Shown: piece after piece, positions 1 through 10,798 of the stretch
Position numbering within the stretch: the first letter of the stretch is position 1
Layout of the letters: each line of letters opens with the position of its first letter
Assembly (NCBI RefSeq): GCF_040712315.1
Contig: NC_134015.1
Location: 16,555,614-16,619,613 of the forward strand
From: Castanea sativa
Taxonomy: Eukaryota > Streptophyta > Magnoliopsida > Fagales > Fagaceae
Direction of reading: 5' to 3'
Length of the DNA: 64,000 bases
Made by a program: the position numbers and the translations under genes
Notes under the pieces: generated by a model
The model's database searches: none
The model's input: only the letters and a program-made list of their open reading frames with translations
What the model was told of the DNA's origin: nothing

Positions 1-70
1 CCTAACTCGCCTAAGGGAAGGGCCGGCCCTGAATCTAACTCAGCTTTTTTTCTCTCTCTCACTCTCTCTC
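1..70. other. Truncation junction upstream of the LRR pseudogene
   Basis: LRR codons start abruptly at about 71. Before them are a CT-rich run (51-72) and a perfect 12-bp palindrome, AGGGCCGGCCCT, at 19-30. Similar palindromes occur at the ends of some plant hAT elements, so this may mark an insertion that removed the 5' half of the gene. That is inference; no target duplication can be tested because the window starts here. Confidence 0.3.
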
Positions 71-2160
71 TCATCCAACAATTTTCATAGTCAACTTCTG
101 TCTACATTAGGAAACCTTGCAAATCTCTCTTTTTTAGATCTTAGCAATAACCTTTTTCATGGGGAAATACCGTCTTCCCCAGGAAACCTTACACAACTAG
201 AATTTTTATTCCTTTTTAATAACAGTTTCGATGGCAGGTTACCAGTTTCACTAACAAATCTCACTCAACTCTATACAATGGATATCTTTCAAAATCAGTT
301 AATAGGTCCAATCCCGTGTGAAATAAGTAGACTTTCCCAATTAGCTGACATCTCCTTGGGTTCTAACTCACTCACTAGGACCATCCTATCACAATTGTTT
401 ACAATGACTTCATTGTTTACACTAGATCTTTCACAAAATCAATTGACCGGCACTCTCAAATTGCAAAATATCACTTCATCCCAATTGAACTACTTGGATT
501 TGATGATAAACAAATTATATGGATCTATTCCAAGGACAATCACTAATTTCACGTATATACAATATTTATATCTTACTTCAATCAACCCTAATGATATGTT
601 GGAGTTAAACCTGTTTTTTGAGCTCAGAAGTATTGAATCTCTCTTTCTTTCAGGTTACAATTTGTTTAAGGAAAGATCAATTCCACCCTCCCAAAATTCA
701 GAGATTTGAGGTTGCATTCTTGCAAGTTACTTGCATTCCCAATTTTCCTAAAATCTCAAAATGAATTACAATATTTAGACCTTTCCAATAACAAAATTGA
801 AGGCAAAGTACCTAAATGGTTCTAGAATGTTGGAAAGGAGAAATTGCAATCTTTGAATCTTTCTTTTAACCATTTTAGTGGTTTTGAACAACCTCTAAAC
901 ATTCTTCCTTGGAAAATATGAGATATTTAGACTTGCATTCCAACATGTTGGATGGATTGCTTCCAACTCCTCCTTTGTCTACAAATTATTTTTTTGCCTC
1001 AAATAATAATCTAACTGGAAGAATCCCTTCGATGATTGCATGTTAAATGCTCTCCAAGTCCTTGATTTGTCTAACAACCAGTTGATTGGTCAAATTCCAC
1101 ATTGTTTAGCTAACTTCAGCAATTCCCTTTCAATATTGAATATGAGAAACAACAGCTTTCATCGAAAGTTGCTAGAAACTTTTACAAAGGGAAGCAATTT
1201 GAGGACGCTAGACTTGAGTCTCAACATAATCAATGGGAAGATTCCACGATCATTGGTAAATTGTGGAATGCTGGAGGTTTTAAATCTTGGAAATAACAAC
1301 TTGAATGACATCTTCCCCTTTTGGTTGGAGTCTTTGCTAGAGTTGAAGATTCTTATCTTGCGAGCAAATGGATTCCATGGTCCTATATGGGGTCCTCATA
1401 CCAATTTTGGCTTTTCCAAGTTGCATGTTATCGATCTCTCTTACAACAATTTCTCTAGTAGGTTACCATCAGAGTATTTCAACACTTGGAACACAATGCT
1501 AATGGCCCCTGGAAAAATTAATTCAAAACTAGAGTACATGGGAGACAACTCTGGTTATTATGAAGACTCAATAAGTGTGATGAATAAGGGAGTGGAAATG
1601 GAGCTAGTAAAGATCTTGACCATCTTCACAGCTATTGATTTCTCTAACAACAAATTTTATGGAGAAATTCCAAATAACATGGGAATCTCAAGGAATTGAT
1701 TGTACTCAACTTATCAAGTAACAGTTTCACAAGCCCTATCTCATCATCCTTTGGGAACCTAATCGAGCTCCAATCATTTGATCTCTCCCAAAATAAGTTC
1801 CAAGGGGAGATCCCTCAGCAACTAACAAGTCTCACATTTCTTGCATATTTAAACTTATCTCAGAACCAACTTATAGGTCCAATTCCCCAAGATAGACAAT
1901 TTGGGACATTTCAAAATTCCTCATTTGAGGGGAACTCGGGATTGTGTGGCTTTCCATTGTCCAAGAAATGTGAAAATATTGAGACACCAACTTTTGAGCT
2001 CAATCAAGAATCATCATATGGAGAAGGATTTAGTTGGAAAGTGGTAATGATGGGATATGCTAGTGGACTGGTGATTGGATTGGTTATTGGACATGTCATC
2101 ATCTCAAGGAGGTCAAATAATTGGTTTACAAGAACTCTTGGAGTGAACCTACACATGTGA
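71..2160 (+). pseudogene. LRR receptor-like protein (RLP, Cf-type) pseudogene, 5'-truncated
   Basis: The plus strand encodes a run of 24-residue plant LRRs (LxxLxLSxNxLxGxIP pattern). They are followed by the juxtamembrane signature NSGLCGFPL at about 1936-1962, an acidic stretch, one membrane span (GYASGLVIGLVIGHVII) and a short basic tail ending at 2160. No kinase follows, as is typical of receptor-like proteins in plasma-membrane immunity or development. The N-terminal signal and first repeats are missing. The frame is broken near 693, by a TAG at 823-825, near 919, near 1038, and near 1682 where one G seems lost, so that the next block resumes at 1696. These breaks give separate open pieces at 71-709, 1040-1699 and 1696-2160. 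Identity as an RLP relic is secure; the exact subfamily is not. Confidence 0.9.
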
Positions 2161-3193
2161 AGATGATTGTAGTAGACTAGTAAAACCACTTTTAAAAAAA
2201 AAAAAAATTATTTATTATAGTAATTGTAATAATTGTATACAAGTGCTCAATAAAATAAACTTGGTTTAGCCAAAAACCTTGTAGTTTAGTGGTATTGTAT
2301 GTTTATTCCAATAATAAGAACTTGATTTCAAATCGCACACACTTAAACTTGGTTCAATGTATCAAAATAATAAAATAATTAAGGTAAGCTTCTTTTTCTA
2401 TATCTTGTTGTAGTTTATAACACAATATTTTGTTCCAAAAAGGCCAAATTAACTCTTCAACAATTTAGCTCTGATTCAAAGAAAATTTTCTTCTTCATAA
2501 GAAGTACTTAGGAAATTTTCTTTTCCCGTTAGAAGTAAACAACAAAGTTGTATCTTAAATATACCTTAGGCATGTATATCATAGCAATTAAAAAAAAAAA
2601 GGACAATCTCTTTTCTGAGAACTTTTTAATGAGTCTACATTGGTTAAAATGAATATGAGGAAACTAGTGTCTCTGGAGTGTGTAGATTCTTAACTTGGAG
2701 TGTGTCGAATATTCTCAAAATTTCCCACAAATGATTCTTAACTTCACTCTATAGCTAACCCGGCCTGGCAAAAAATTTCATTTACTGTCTCTAGGCTTCA
2801 AAGTAATGGTGACATGTGGGCAACCCTTTGCAATTATTCATATATACCCAAGCAGAGCTCATATCATGCGCCACGATATATGTATGAAGTGTAACTATAT
2901 AAGCAGCAATTCATGATAGTTGTCGCGTTGTTGTTACAAATGGGCTGGTGGGTCAATCAATCCATGGTAGCTGTCACAATTGCACTGGTTTTGTTGCCGT
3001 GACACATGGTGAGACTCAAAATTGCACTTCACAGGCAGTTCAATTCACACTAGACAAAGTAGGAGGATGAAAATTTATAGGGGAAGAACTTACCAAGAAA
3101 ATTGAGTAGGGTCACATTATTACTTGGTTTGTATCTGATAATGCTCTCTCTCTCTCTCTCTTCCAAATTTGAAATATTTCTAACAGCAACGGC
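2161..3193. other. Non-coding spacer
   Basis: AT-rich sequence downstream of the RLP pseudogene. Apart from the small tRNA-like insertion at 2267-2343 I see no coding or repeat structure. A CT microsatellite lies at 3145-3162. Confidence 0.5.
2267..2343 (+). mobile_element. 77-bp tRNA-like retroposed unit (mini-SINE)
   Basis: The unit carries an A-box-like TAGTTTAGTGGTA and a B-box-like GATTTCAAATC, about the spacing of a tRNA internal Pol III promoter. It is flanked by the 11-bp direct repeat TAAACTTGGTT at 2256-2266 and 2344-2354, as expected for a target duplication. There is no convincing cloverleaf, so it is not called as a tRNA. Confidence 0.5.
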
Positions 3194-3196
3194 TAA

Positions 3197-4280
3197 GGGC
3201 ATTCTCATCAAAGGTGCTAAAAATGCTAAATGCTATTTTTTAACATTTTTAGCACCTCAAATGATAAAAACACCTCTACATTAAATATGCTAAATCTTAA
3301 TTTTTTTAAGATTCAGCTACAGTACAATCTCATCTTTGAGACCATACTGTAGCTAGATTGTAAAAGAAAAATTATTTTTTATTCACCTCAACGGCTCTCT
3401 CTCTTCTATCTTTCTCTTTCCTCTCTCCCTTCTTTCTTCTCTCTTCTCTCTTTGTGGTTTGCCGATGATTGTGCTCCGCTGATGATTGTGCTATGGCGAT
3501 TGTGGGCTGCCGATGGCTGTGGTTCGGTGGTGGCGATGAAGGTTTCTTCTTTTATTTTTTTTTCTGCATGGTTTTTCTTGGGTCCGATGGCTGCGTGGGT
3601 TCGATGGCTGTGGTTCTTCTTTTTCTACGTGGTTTTGATGACTGTGGTTCTTCTTTTTCTTTGGTTCGACGTGATGGGTCTGCTGGTGGGTGGTTGTTTT
3701 CTGATTTGGTGATTTGGTGGCTGGGTTTTGTTTTGTGATTGGTGATTTGTAATGGATGGGTTTTGATGGTTGTTTTGTAATTGGTGATTTGTGGTGGCTA
3801 GGTTTTGGTAATTGTTTTGTGATTGGTCGTTTGATGGCTGGGTTTTGTGATTTGGTGGTTGTTTTGTAGTGGTGGTGGCTAGTGGTGGGTTGATTTTGGG
3901 TTGGGGTTTATGGTGGTGGCAGGTGGGTGGGTGATGGTGGTTGGTGGTGATTGTGGGTTTGTTGGGTGTATAGTGGTTTGTTTTTGTTTGTGATTTTGGT
4001 GGTTTAGAGTTGGGTGGGGGTGGTGGTGGTGGTGGCTATGACTGTGGGTGGTGGTGGTTGTGGTTGTGGCTGTGGTTGTGGTTGTGATTGTGGGTTGTGG
4101 GTAGTGGAAGAGATGAGATTGAGAATAAAAAATAATTAAAAAAATAATATGTTAATGAAGTGGTAAAAAATATAAAACCTTTGATATTTGGTGTATTGTA
4201 AAATGAGTTGTTAAAATAGATAAAGTAGGTTGTTGAGATGCTAAATGCTAAATTTTTTGAGATTTTTGATGGGAATGCTC
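3197..4280. mobile_element. PIF/Harbinger-type (Tourist-like) non-autonomous element
   Basis: Both ends read inward as GGGCATTCTCATC and GAGCATTCCCATC and continue as imperfect inverted repeats rich in GCTAAATGCTAAAT. The 3-bp target TAA is duplicated at 3194-3196 and 4281-4283, which fits the Harbinger superfamily. At 1,084 bp it is large for a MITE. The interior (3440-4110) is a GGT/GTT-rich low-complexity stretch whose chance open frames on both strands are not genes. No transposase is visible. Confidence 0.8.
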
Positions 4281-4404
4281 TAAGGAGAACAACAAAACTA
4301 CCGATGAATTGAGCTAGATGGTACCTTCCTATACCTAAAAGCATGGACAGAAGGGAAAGGGTGGAATATTTATATAGTAAATTTCTAACCTAGTTTTTTA
4401 AAAA

Positions 4405-4424
4405 AGAAGAAGAAGAAGAAGAAG
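4405..4424 (+). repeat. (AAG)n microsatellite
   Basis: About seven AAG/GAA units following an A-rich run. Confidence 0.9.
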
Positions 4425-5680
4425 CTCATGCTTCTGCCATCGTGTACACAAGCCACGCCGTTGGCACTATTGAGTTACTTTTCAATGCTACCAACAACAC
4501 TTTTAGTGCAACACTTTTAGGCACTAAGGGCATGTTAGGTATGCAAGCTCAAACAACAATTTTTAGTATTTAAACATTGTAAATTCTAGGTCTAAAAAGA
4601 AAACTATGTTTGGTAAAAGTTTTTTATCAAGAGTGTTTGAGTTACAGTTCTCAATTTTGGGTTCGAAAACTCACCATACCAATTTTTAGTTTTCAAGTAA
4701 CATTGTTGAATGATATTTTTATAAATAAGTTGAAAATTGTAAGACTCATTGGCAAGACTAAACTCTTTGTTTTTTTTTCCCCCTACAAGCCCACCACTTT
4801 ATACTTCTCTCTCCTTAAATAAAATAACATTCTTTTCATTACTTAAAAAAAAAAAAAAACATACACATACCAAATATATAATTATGTTTTTTTTTCATAT
4901 TTTAAAATTTGCTATTTGAAACTTTGTATCAAATGCATTTTTTGTATTATGAGTACTTTAAACATGTATATTCACAACACTTTTTAAATTACAGTTTTCA
5001 CATCATTTTGAATTGCAATGCTTTAGCACCACTAACAAGTGTGCCCAAAGTAAATACGCTGCTTGGGTCAACACCCAGACTTCGGATATTTTTACTTTTT
5101 GCGAGCAGCAAGCAAACTAATGTGTGAATTACCCAAATTGGAACCGGAATCCACACGTGAATGTAACAGCTATCCGGCATCGATCCACATCAAGGACCTT
5201 TGTAAAAATGATCCACCACATGCCGGCTGTCTATTTGGTTCAAGCCAAACAGCTCAATAATCAACAAATAATTGCCAATGAAATATTCATTATAGTTTTT
5301 TTTTTGAGATTATAGACTGCGTGATAAAATGTTTGAGCTTGAACCATTATTTGTTCACATTTTCTAAATTTGTTGTCTTTGGAAAGTTTTGCTCTTTGAA
5401 CCCTTTTTGTCTACTAAAATTCTTTCATATATAAGTTATATGGTTGTGTCATAATATTTCTGATCTTATGCTGCTGCCAAGAAATTCAAGAAAATTTTTT
5501 CTTTCAAGTAATAACACACAAAGTGATGGAAATGGCTTTGTTAGAAGGTATACAAATTTATTTTATTTTATATGGTAGCTTCTTGATGAAAACGGTGAAG
5601 AAGAAACTTTGGTGATCAATAGCAAAGTATAGTTGTTTTCTCATTTTCTTTCACTATTGATGGATTTTTTCAGCTGAATT
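4425..5680. other. Non-coding spacer
   Basis: AT-rich sequence with short open frames that overlap on opposite strands and show no family resemblance. No RNA gene or repeat boundary recognised. Confidence 0.5.
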
Positions 5681-5955
5681 AACATTGTTTTGTGGGCGAA
5701 ATTGGGTTTATTCAATATGAATAGTAAGGACACTGAGGAATGAAAGACATCCAAGGGAATTGGTCTGATTTTATCTCACGTATTATCTATTTGATTTCCT
5801 TGAATAAGCGGCAAATTTGGATGTCAATGTGATAGGTAGTGGTTCAGCGCAGTGAACCGAAGGCTTGAAAGAATAGCATATGGGCATGGAACAGAGGCAG
5901 TATATGCATGGTTTATCAGCCTATTTTAATTTGTACCCTTGCGATTTGCTTTAAA

Positions 5956-5966
5956 GTCCCATATTG
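5956..5966 (+). promoter_or_regulatory. Plant snRNA upstream sequence element (USE), copy A
   Basis: GTCCCATATTG is close to the plant USE consensus RTCCCACATCG. It ends 34 bp before the TATA box, the spacing known for Pol II-transcribed plant U snRNA genes. Confidence 0.8.
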
Positions 5967-6000
5967 AATATTTAGGAAGGAAGAGAGAGACGCAAGGAGA

Positions 6001-6008
6001 TATAAATA
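6001..6008 (+). promoter_or_regulatory. TATA box of U1 copy A
   Basis: TATAAATA, 32 bp upstream of the first U1 nucleotide (6033). With the USE it forms the usual plant snRNA promoter. Confidence 0.8.
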
Positions 6009-6032
6009 GGAAGCACTGACCAACTTTACAGC

Positions 6033-6195
6033 ATACTTACCTGGACGGAGTAAATGGACGATCAAGAAGGTCCATGGCCTAGGTTGGTGACCTACATTGC
6101 ACTTTAGGAGGGGTGTTAGCCTAAGGTCTCCCCAAGTGGGAGAGCCTACGTCACTATTTGTTGCCTTGGGGGCCTGCGTTCGCGCGGTCCCTGCC
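6033..6195 (+). ncRNA. U1 spliceosomal snRNA gene
   Basis: U1 snRNA base-pairs with 5' splice sites as part of the U1 snRNP in the nucleus. The 5' end ATACTTACCTG (6033-6043) is the invariant splice-site-recognition sequence. Stem-loop I keeps the GATCAAGAAG loop (U1-70K site) closed by TGGAC/GTCCA. Stem-loop II has ATTGCACTT (U1A site), stem-loop III reads CTCCCCAAGTGGGAG, an Sm-like ATTTGTTG follows near 6156-6163, and stem-loop IV has the TGCGTTCGCGCG hairpin. About 163 nt is normal for plants. The 3' flank AGTTGAA (6202-6208) fits the plant 3'-box pattern AGTNNAA. Some stem positions are wobble or mismatched, so it may be a weak variant copy rather than a major gene. Identity is clear; activity is unknown. 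Confidence 0.92.
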
Positions 6196-6439
6196 TAGTT
6201 CAGTTGAAATATCTTCAATGTGTTTAGTTCAATAAGTCGGCGTTCTAGGCCTAAAAGTCTGGATTAATGTTGGTATTATTTCAGCGTTCCATACGAGTTT
6301 GGGGTTGTGGCGAAAGGATTGTTAGTCTTGAGTGGGTGGCAAAAGGATTGTTTTTGGAGAAATAGTGATTCACCCATTACGCGGTATTTAGGAAAAAAGT
6401 AATATAAAAAAAGTTGTATTTTGACATTTTAACTCAGTA

Positions 6440-6740
6440 GGCTTATGATTTAAAATTTCAGAATTTGAATTTTACTCTTTTTTTTTTTTTTTAAGTATTT
6501 GGATTTTACAAATTTTAAATTTTAGATTTTAGCTCGTAATATTTGAAGATGTTTGGATTTTACACTTCTAAATTTAGAAACTTCAATATGTAAAATTCAA
6601 ATACTCTCAAATTTTAGGAAGTAAAATCCAAACACCCCCTAAAATCTAAATTTTGAAATATCAGGGTATAAAATCCAAACACCTACAATATTCAAGGATA
6701 AAATTCAAATTCTAAAATTTTAGGATGGAAAATCCAAATG
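6440..6740. repeat. Imperfect inverted repeat, possible MITE
   Basis: AT-rich block in which motifs such as ATTTGGATTTTAC and GTAAAATCCAAA recur in both orientations. The outer parts (TTCAGAATTTGAATTTTA and AAAATTCAAATTCTAAAA) can pair into a long hairpin. Boundaries and target duplication are not resolved. Confidence 0.4.
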
Positions 6741-7066
6741 CTCCTAAACGTTGTTGTGTAATTTGCAATTTATCCCCTTATATATATATCTTACTTCTAA
6801 GGGTTAAATTTAAGTTACATCTAGTCCAACTCGATCTAAACAATGTTACACTAATAACATTTTATTAAATTAATATTTCAAAAATTCCATCTATTTGATT
6901 AATATTTACTATGTTTTTATAATGTTTGTTGTTACCTTTTATAATGGTTTCAATGGAAACAGATCAAGGATTCAAAATCTTCCCTCCCAACGATGGGTAA
7001 AAAAAAATTATTACCAAAAATAAATAAATAAAAAATAGACCAAATTTTTTGAAGGCTTAAATATAA

Positions 7067-7439
7067 GGACAAAGTTTAGCTACAAAATTGTTTGTAGTCT
7101 TAGGCTACAACCTTACTCAATATATTTTTATTGTTGGTGAATTTTGACAAATCCACCAATAAATTACATTTTCTTCTTATATACTCCGTGCTTGCAAAAT
7201 TTCTAAAAAATTGAAGATCAATAGCTGTCATTAATAAATTGTTTAAATTGCAATTTTTTATAGTTTAAAATTATGCATAAATATAAACATATAAATTATA
7301 TAGTAAATAATTTTTGATTAACGCAATATGTAATAATGTTTGATCAATGGTTAGATTTTCAAAATATGTAATAATGTTTATTTTACTGAGTAAGGTTGTA
7401 ACCTAAGGCTACAATCAATTTTGTAACTAAATTTTTTAC
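7067..7439 (+). mobile_element. Mutator-like MITE, copy 1
   Basis: Left end GGACAAAGTTTAGCTACAAA, right end complementary through TTTGTAACTAAAT. The subterminal segment pairs GTAGTCTTAGGCTACAACC with its inverted counterpart near 7392-7412. Collinear with 56417-56763 and, inverted, with 16185-16561. Flanks TAAATATAA and TAAATTATA resemble a decayed 9-bp target duplication. Confidence 0.7.
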
Positions 7440-7842
7440 TAAATTATAATTTAGCCAAAAATATTTTTTTTGCTTTCAGCTGACACATGCATCGCGCTCA
7501 CACAAAACCCTCAAGTTCCTCCCTTCCTCGATCTTCCACACTTTTGGAGAAGAGAAAGCTTCTCACTTTCGGCCAAACAAAGACTGAGGAGTAAGCAACT
7601 CTCTCTCCCTTTTGAGTTCAATTGAAGTTATGGGTAGCAAAATCATGTTTAGGATTCATGAAAATAGTAATATATATAGGTAAAGTAGAGAGAAAATCTA
7701 ATTAGATTTCATATTTTAATTTAATTAGAGTTTAATTTTGCGCCGCGTGTCTCATCTAATCTAAATTTTTTAATTTTTGTGCCAAGTGAGTTAATTTTAT
7801 GTAGAAAACAAGGAGTTCAATATAAATAAATCATAAAAAACC

Positions 7843-7846
<4 letters not shown>

Positions 7847-7897
<51 letters not shown>
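7847..7897. repeat. (AT)n microsatellite
   Basis: Uninterrupted AT dinucleotides, about 50 bp. Confidence 0.95.
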
Positions 7898-8730
7898 CAA
7901 TGCTTAGAGAAAATTTAATTAGACTCAAAATTGAATTTTGCTTTTGTTAGCTTTTCATACAAATTAAATTGTTTAGATTTTTGCTGTTATTTTTCTCTAA
8001 ACTAATGTGCATATTTTTTATATTATTTCTGTTTAGATATTTTGTATGCTAAGATCTTGAACGTAACAAATTGTAATTGTAATTGAATTGAACGATCCCA
8101 TGCACCTATCCCCATTCAATTTAGAAGACACTACTATTGGACTAATTTATTCTTTTATCTTGTGTTGTATTTAGTAAAATTTTACAGGCAGTGATTGTGA
8201 ATTGATATTGTATATGTAGTATCCAATAGTGATTTTCAAAATTATATACATAATAGCAATGTAATGAGGAACTTAGCGTAACCAATATCATAAAAATTGC
8301 AAGAAAAACTATTTTAATACCTCTAAATGTCCTGGTTGAATTAACATCCTATATCTTTTATAACCCAAGCTAACATCAATAGCACCACTAGTGATAATAA
8401 TAATAATAATAATCCGAAAACTATATGGGCAAAGGGAATAGGGAATTTGATTATCACTCCTGTGTAAAGAAATGAAATTGATGAGTTTTAAACTATAAAA
8501 ATTATGTATATACCGTGAGTTGTTGAATTGATTTTGGGTGTAGGGCCAAAAAAACCATAAACTTGAAGAATATCTGGGGGAAAAAATCTATACTTTCTTT
8601 GTGCCCAGTCTTTTTTATTGACTAAATCAATTTGGAGGGTGTTTAATATGGATTTTAATATAGGAATTTGATGTTTTTTTTGCAAATGTGAATAATGGGT
8701 GTGTTTTGGGGGAGTTAGAGTTCAGTTATT
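7898..8730. other. Non-coding spacer
   Basis: AT-rich, with a short (AAT)n run near 8396-8412. No gene recognised. Confidence 0.5.
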
Positions 8731-8734
8731 GTGT

Positions 8735-9395
8735 TGGGTACTGATGGTAAACCAAAAAATTGAACCAACTCCAATTCGTTCATAAAAGTCATCCAGATCA
8801 TAAATGTTATCCTAACATAAGAAGGTCGTTCCTTCTAAGACAGTCGTCTCTCGTAAGATGGTCGTCCATGGGCATGAAGGGGTCGTCCATCAGGAAAGCT
8901 CCTGGACAACCCTCAGCACTTGGGAAATTTTCAGAAATGTATTTATCTCCAAAAGCTTGTAAAGCGAACCACATGCTACTATTTTGAAACATGAGCAAGA
9001 TCCTTGTTCATCGCTATAACTTCCTACTGAGTACTTAACTTCCAATGACAATTGTAGAAGATAAGATTTAATATTCTAACTTCTATAGCAGTTGTGGAGG
9101 TTAAGTCTGAACCTTCTAACTTCCATAAATATTGGGAAAGTTACGAAACACGTAACTACTCTAAGGCTCACTATATAAGGACTCATTCACATCAAATGGA
9201 AGTAAGTTTCCACGACTCCTAAAATTGGAATTCTTAAGTTCTAGAGAAGAAACTAACTTAAGCATTGGAGGGTTTTTAGCCAGTTCACCCCAGCCACCTT
9301 TGATCTTATGTCTTTTTCTTTTCAGGCCTTCCAAGTAACCACTAGTCCATTAAAGCCCGGAGCATTCAGCCTACTGATTTTCTTTGCATCATTAG
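8735..9395 (+). mobile_element. LTR-like fragment with its own TATA box
   Basis: The block has LTR style: GTCGTC-rich repeats in the U3-like part, a strong TATATAAGG near 9172-9180, then a pyrimidine-rich leader ending at TTTGCATCA (9383-9391). I recall similar LTR text from Fagaceae, but this was not searched. No matching second LTR, primer site or target duplication is visible, so it is at most a solo or truncated LTR. A related GATGACCTTCGTC-type patch lies at 9849-9950. Confidence 0.4.
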
Positions 9396-9408
9396 GTACA
9401 ATGGCTGA

Positions 9409-9486
9409 TTGGGGCAAAGAGATGGGCTGACTTTTGGGAGTTGTTGTGGGCTAATTTTGAGAATTTTGGAGATGGATTTAAGAATT
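9409..9486 (+). repeat. 78-bp direct repeat, upstream copy
   Basis: TTGGGGCAAAGAGATGGGCT and what follows match 10680-10757 with only a few changes. The two copies bracket the kinase exon and the copia fragment, pointing to a local tandem duplication or a template switch. Confidence 0.85.
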
Positions 9487-9561
9487 AAGTTCTTGCAATT
9501 ATTTTTTCTGTTTCCTGTTTTCGCATTTGAAAGTGATCATTTTTTACATGATTTGTGACAG

Positions 9562-9717
9562 GACGAAGAAGTAATGTTTTTAACACAACCAAGTGCAAAA
9601 CAACATCCAAACGTGGTAAATTTGTTAGGCTATTGGAAATTTGTAATAGACGCTACCTTGGAGTTGTTGTTTATGACCTCAATCCTTTGGATACTGTTCG
9701 TAACTTGGCTACCACAG
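9562..9717 (+). pseudogene. Receptor-kinase-like exon (kinase N-lobe), frameshifted
   Basis: The exon is bounded by an acceptor (GACAG before 9562) and a donor (ACAG then GTATTA at 9718). Its first half encodes EEVMFLTQPSAKQHPNVVNL and then LGY, the helix C to beta-4 region of plant receptor-like kinases. The second half continues the same family only in another frame (LGVVVYDLNPLDTVRNL), so there is a net one-base shift near 9640. The exon ends in phase 1, exactly matching the phase of the C-lobe exon at 54044. It is either part of a damaged gene with a giant intron or an isolated paralogous fragment. Confidence 0.65.
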
Positions 9718-10104
9718 GTATTACTATTGTTGTTCTATTTTGCTATAAGATTGGCTCCATCTAAATGTGTCATTTGTACCCAATCTATTGTTATGGGAGA
9801 AGTGCCATTTCAATTAAAATCAATTGGTATAAAACTAAATATAATTTTGGATGACCTTCGTCATCGTCAAGAAGCAAGTGCCCCATCAAGAGGAGCACTA
9901 GGTGACCTTCGTCCAATGGGTGACCTTTGTCCCATGGGCCATGGATGACCTCCGTAATGGAGGACAAAATATAGCACTTTTCATCTCAAAATTTCTAGAA
10001 GCAACCTAGACAGATCACAACAGCGTGCCCAATTCTAGGGTATTCAGGTTAGATGAGTTATTTTCATCTCATTATTTGCAAACAATATTTAAATTTATTT
10101 CATG

Positions 10105-10485
10105 CTACACTACTCTCAAAAGATGTTGTGCTACTGATACGTTCTTTGCCATCTTCAGATTGAACAGTTTCTTCATCAGATGCACCTTGTTGTTTGCTGA
10201 CGGCTTTCCATACATACCAGACAAAGCCTTCATCAGATCTACTGTGGTCTTCTCCTTTACAGCATTGTGTGCAACAGACCTAGATAGCGTTAACCTGATA
10301 ACTCCCTGTACTTGTCTGTCAAGAAGAGCCCATTCCTCATCCTTCATAGTCGCAGGTTTTGTCCCTAAAAGAGGCAGATGCAATTTCTTCCCATAGAGAT
10401 AATCTTCAATCTGCATCCTCCAATACGTGAAGTCTGTGCCATTGAACTTTTCTATTCCAGACTACTTTCCTGTTTCCACTGCCAT
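10105..10485 (-). pseudogene. Ty1/copia gag fragment
   Basis: The minus strand begins with ATG at 10485 and has a TAG at codon 8 (10464-10462). It then reads open through KFNGTDFTYWRMQIEDYLYG, LHLPLLGTKP, EEWALLDRQVQGVIRLTLS and KPSANNKVHLMKKLFNLKMA, the conserved start of plant copia gag polyproteins. It loses homology near 10130 and stops at 10105, so protease, integrase and reverse transcriptase are absent. It lies directly downstream of a tRNA-Met primer site and LTR remnant. Confidence 0.88.
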
Positions 10486-10509
10486 TGCTCCCACTCAAAC
10501 CTAACCCTA

Positions 10510-10522
10510 GGCTCTGATACTA
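10510..10522 (-). other. Primer-binding site of the copia fragment
   Basis: On the minus strand this reads TAGTATCAGAGCC, one base from the TGGTATCAGAGCC complementary to the 3' end of initiator tRNA-Met. It sits 25 bp upstream of the gag ATG and just after the LTR end. Confidence 0.8.
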
Positions 10523-10524
10523 GT

Positions 10525-10679
10525 TGTAGGAAAATTACCACGAAATTCCCAATCTGTGAGAAACAGAAAATAGAAGAAACACACGCCAAAAAAAAAAATC
10601 ACACGCAACATTATTCGAGTCGGGTCGGCTCGGGTCGTCAACCGGATCAAACATAACTAGGCTCCACAAAGCCCAACAA
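10525..10679 (-). mobile_element. LTR remnant of the copia fragment
   Basis: Sequence between the primer site (LTR 3' end ...CCTACA at 10525 on the minus strand) and the second 78-bp direct repeat. It contains a GC-rich GGGTCGGCTCGGGTCG stretch. Too short for a complete copia LTR in most families, and no partner LTR is present. Confidence 0.5.
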
Positions 10680-10757
10680 TTGGGGCAAGGAGATGGGTTG
10701 ACTTTTGGGAGTAGTTGTGGGCTAATTTTGAGGATTTTGGAGATGGATTTAAGAATT
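10680..10757 (+). repeat. 78-bp direct repeat, downstream copy
   Basis: Second copy of the block at 9409-9486; see that entry. Confidence 0.85.
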
Positions 10758-10798
10758 CTAAAGGCCAGCCAGCCTTGAGTGGGGATATGTGTTGTTTC

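Larger units (their letters stand above)
5681..6270 (+). repeat. Duplicated U1 locus, copy A
   Basis: From AACATTGTTTTGTGGGCGAA onward this block aligns with 14441-15840. The similarity covers upstream DNA, promoter elements, the whole U1 coding region and some 3' flank. The match is patchy upstream, with small indels, so this is an old duplication of the locus and not just of the RNA. Copy A lacks the 641-bp insertion present in copy B. Confidence 0.85.

Noticed and set aside
3452..4344. Apparent proteins in the G/T-rich tract, including a His/Asn-rich minus-strand frame
   Set aside because: Low-complexity sequence inside a transposon; composition explains the frames.
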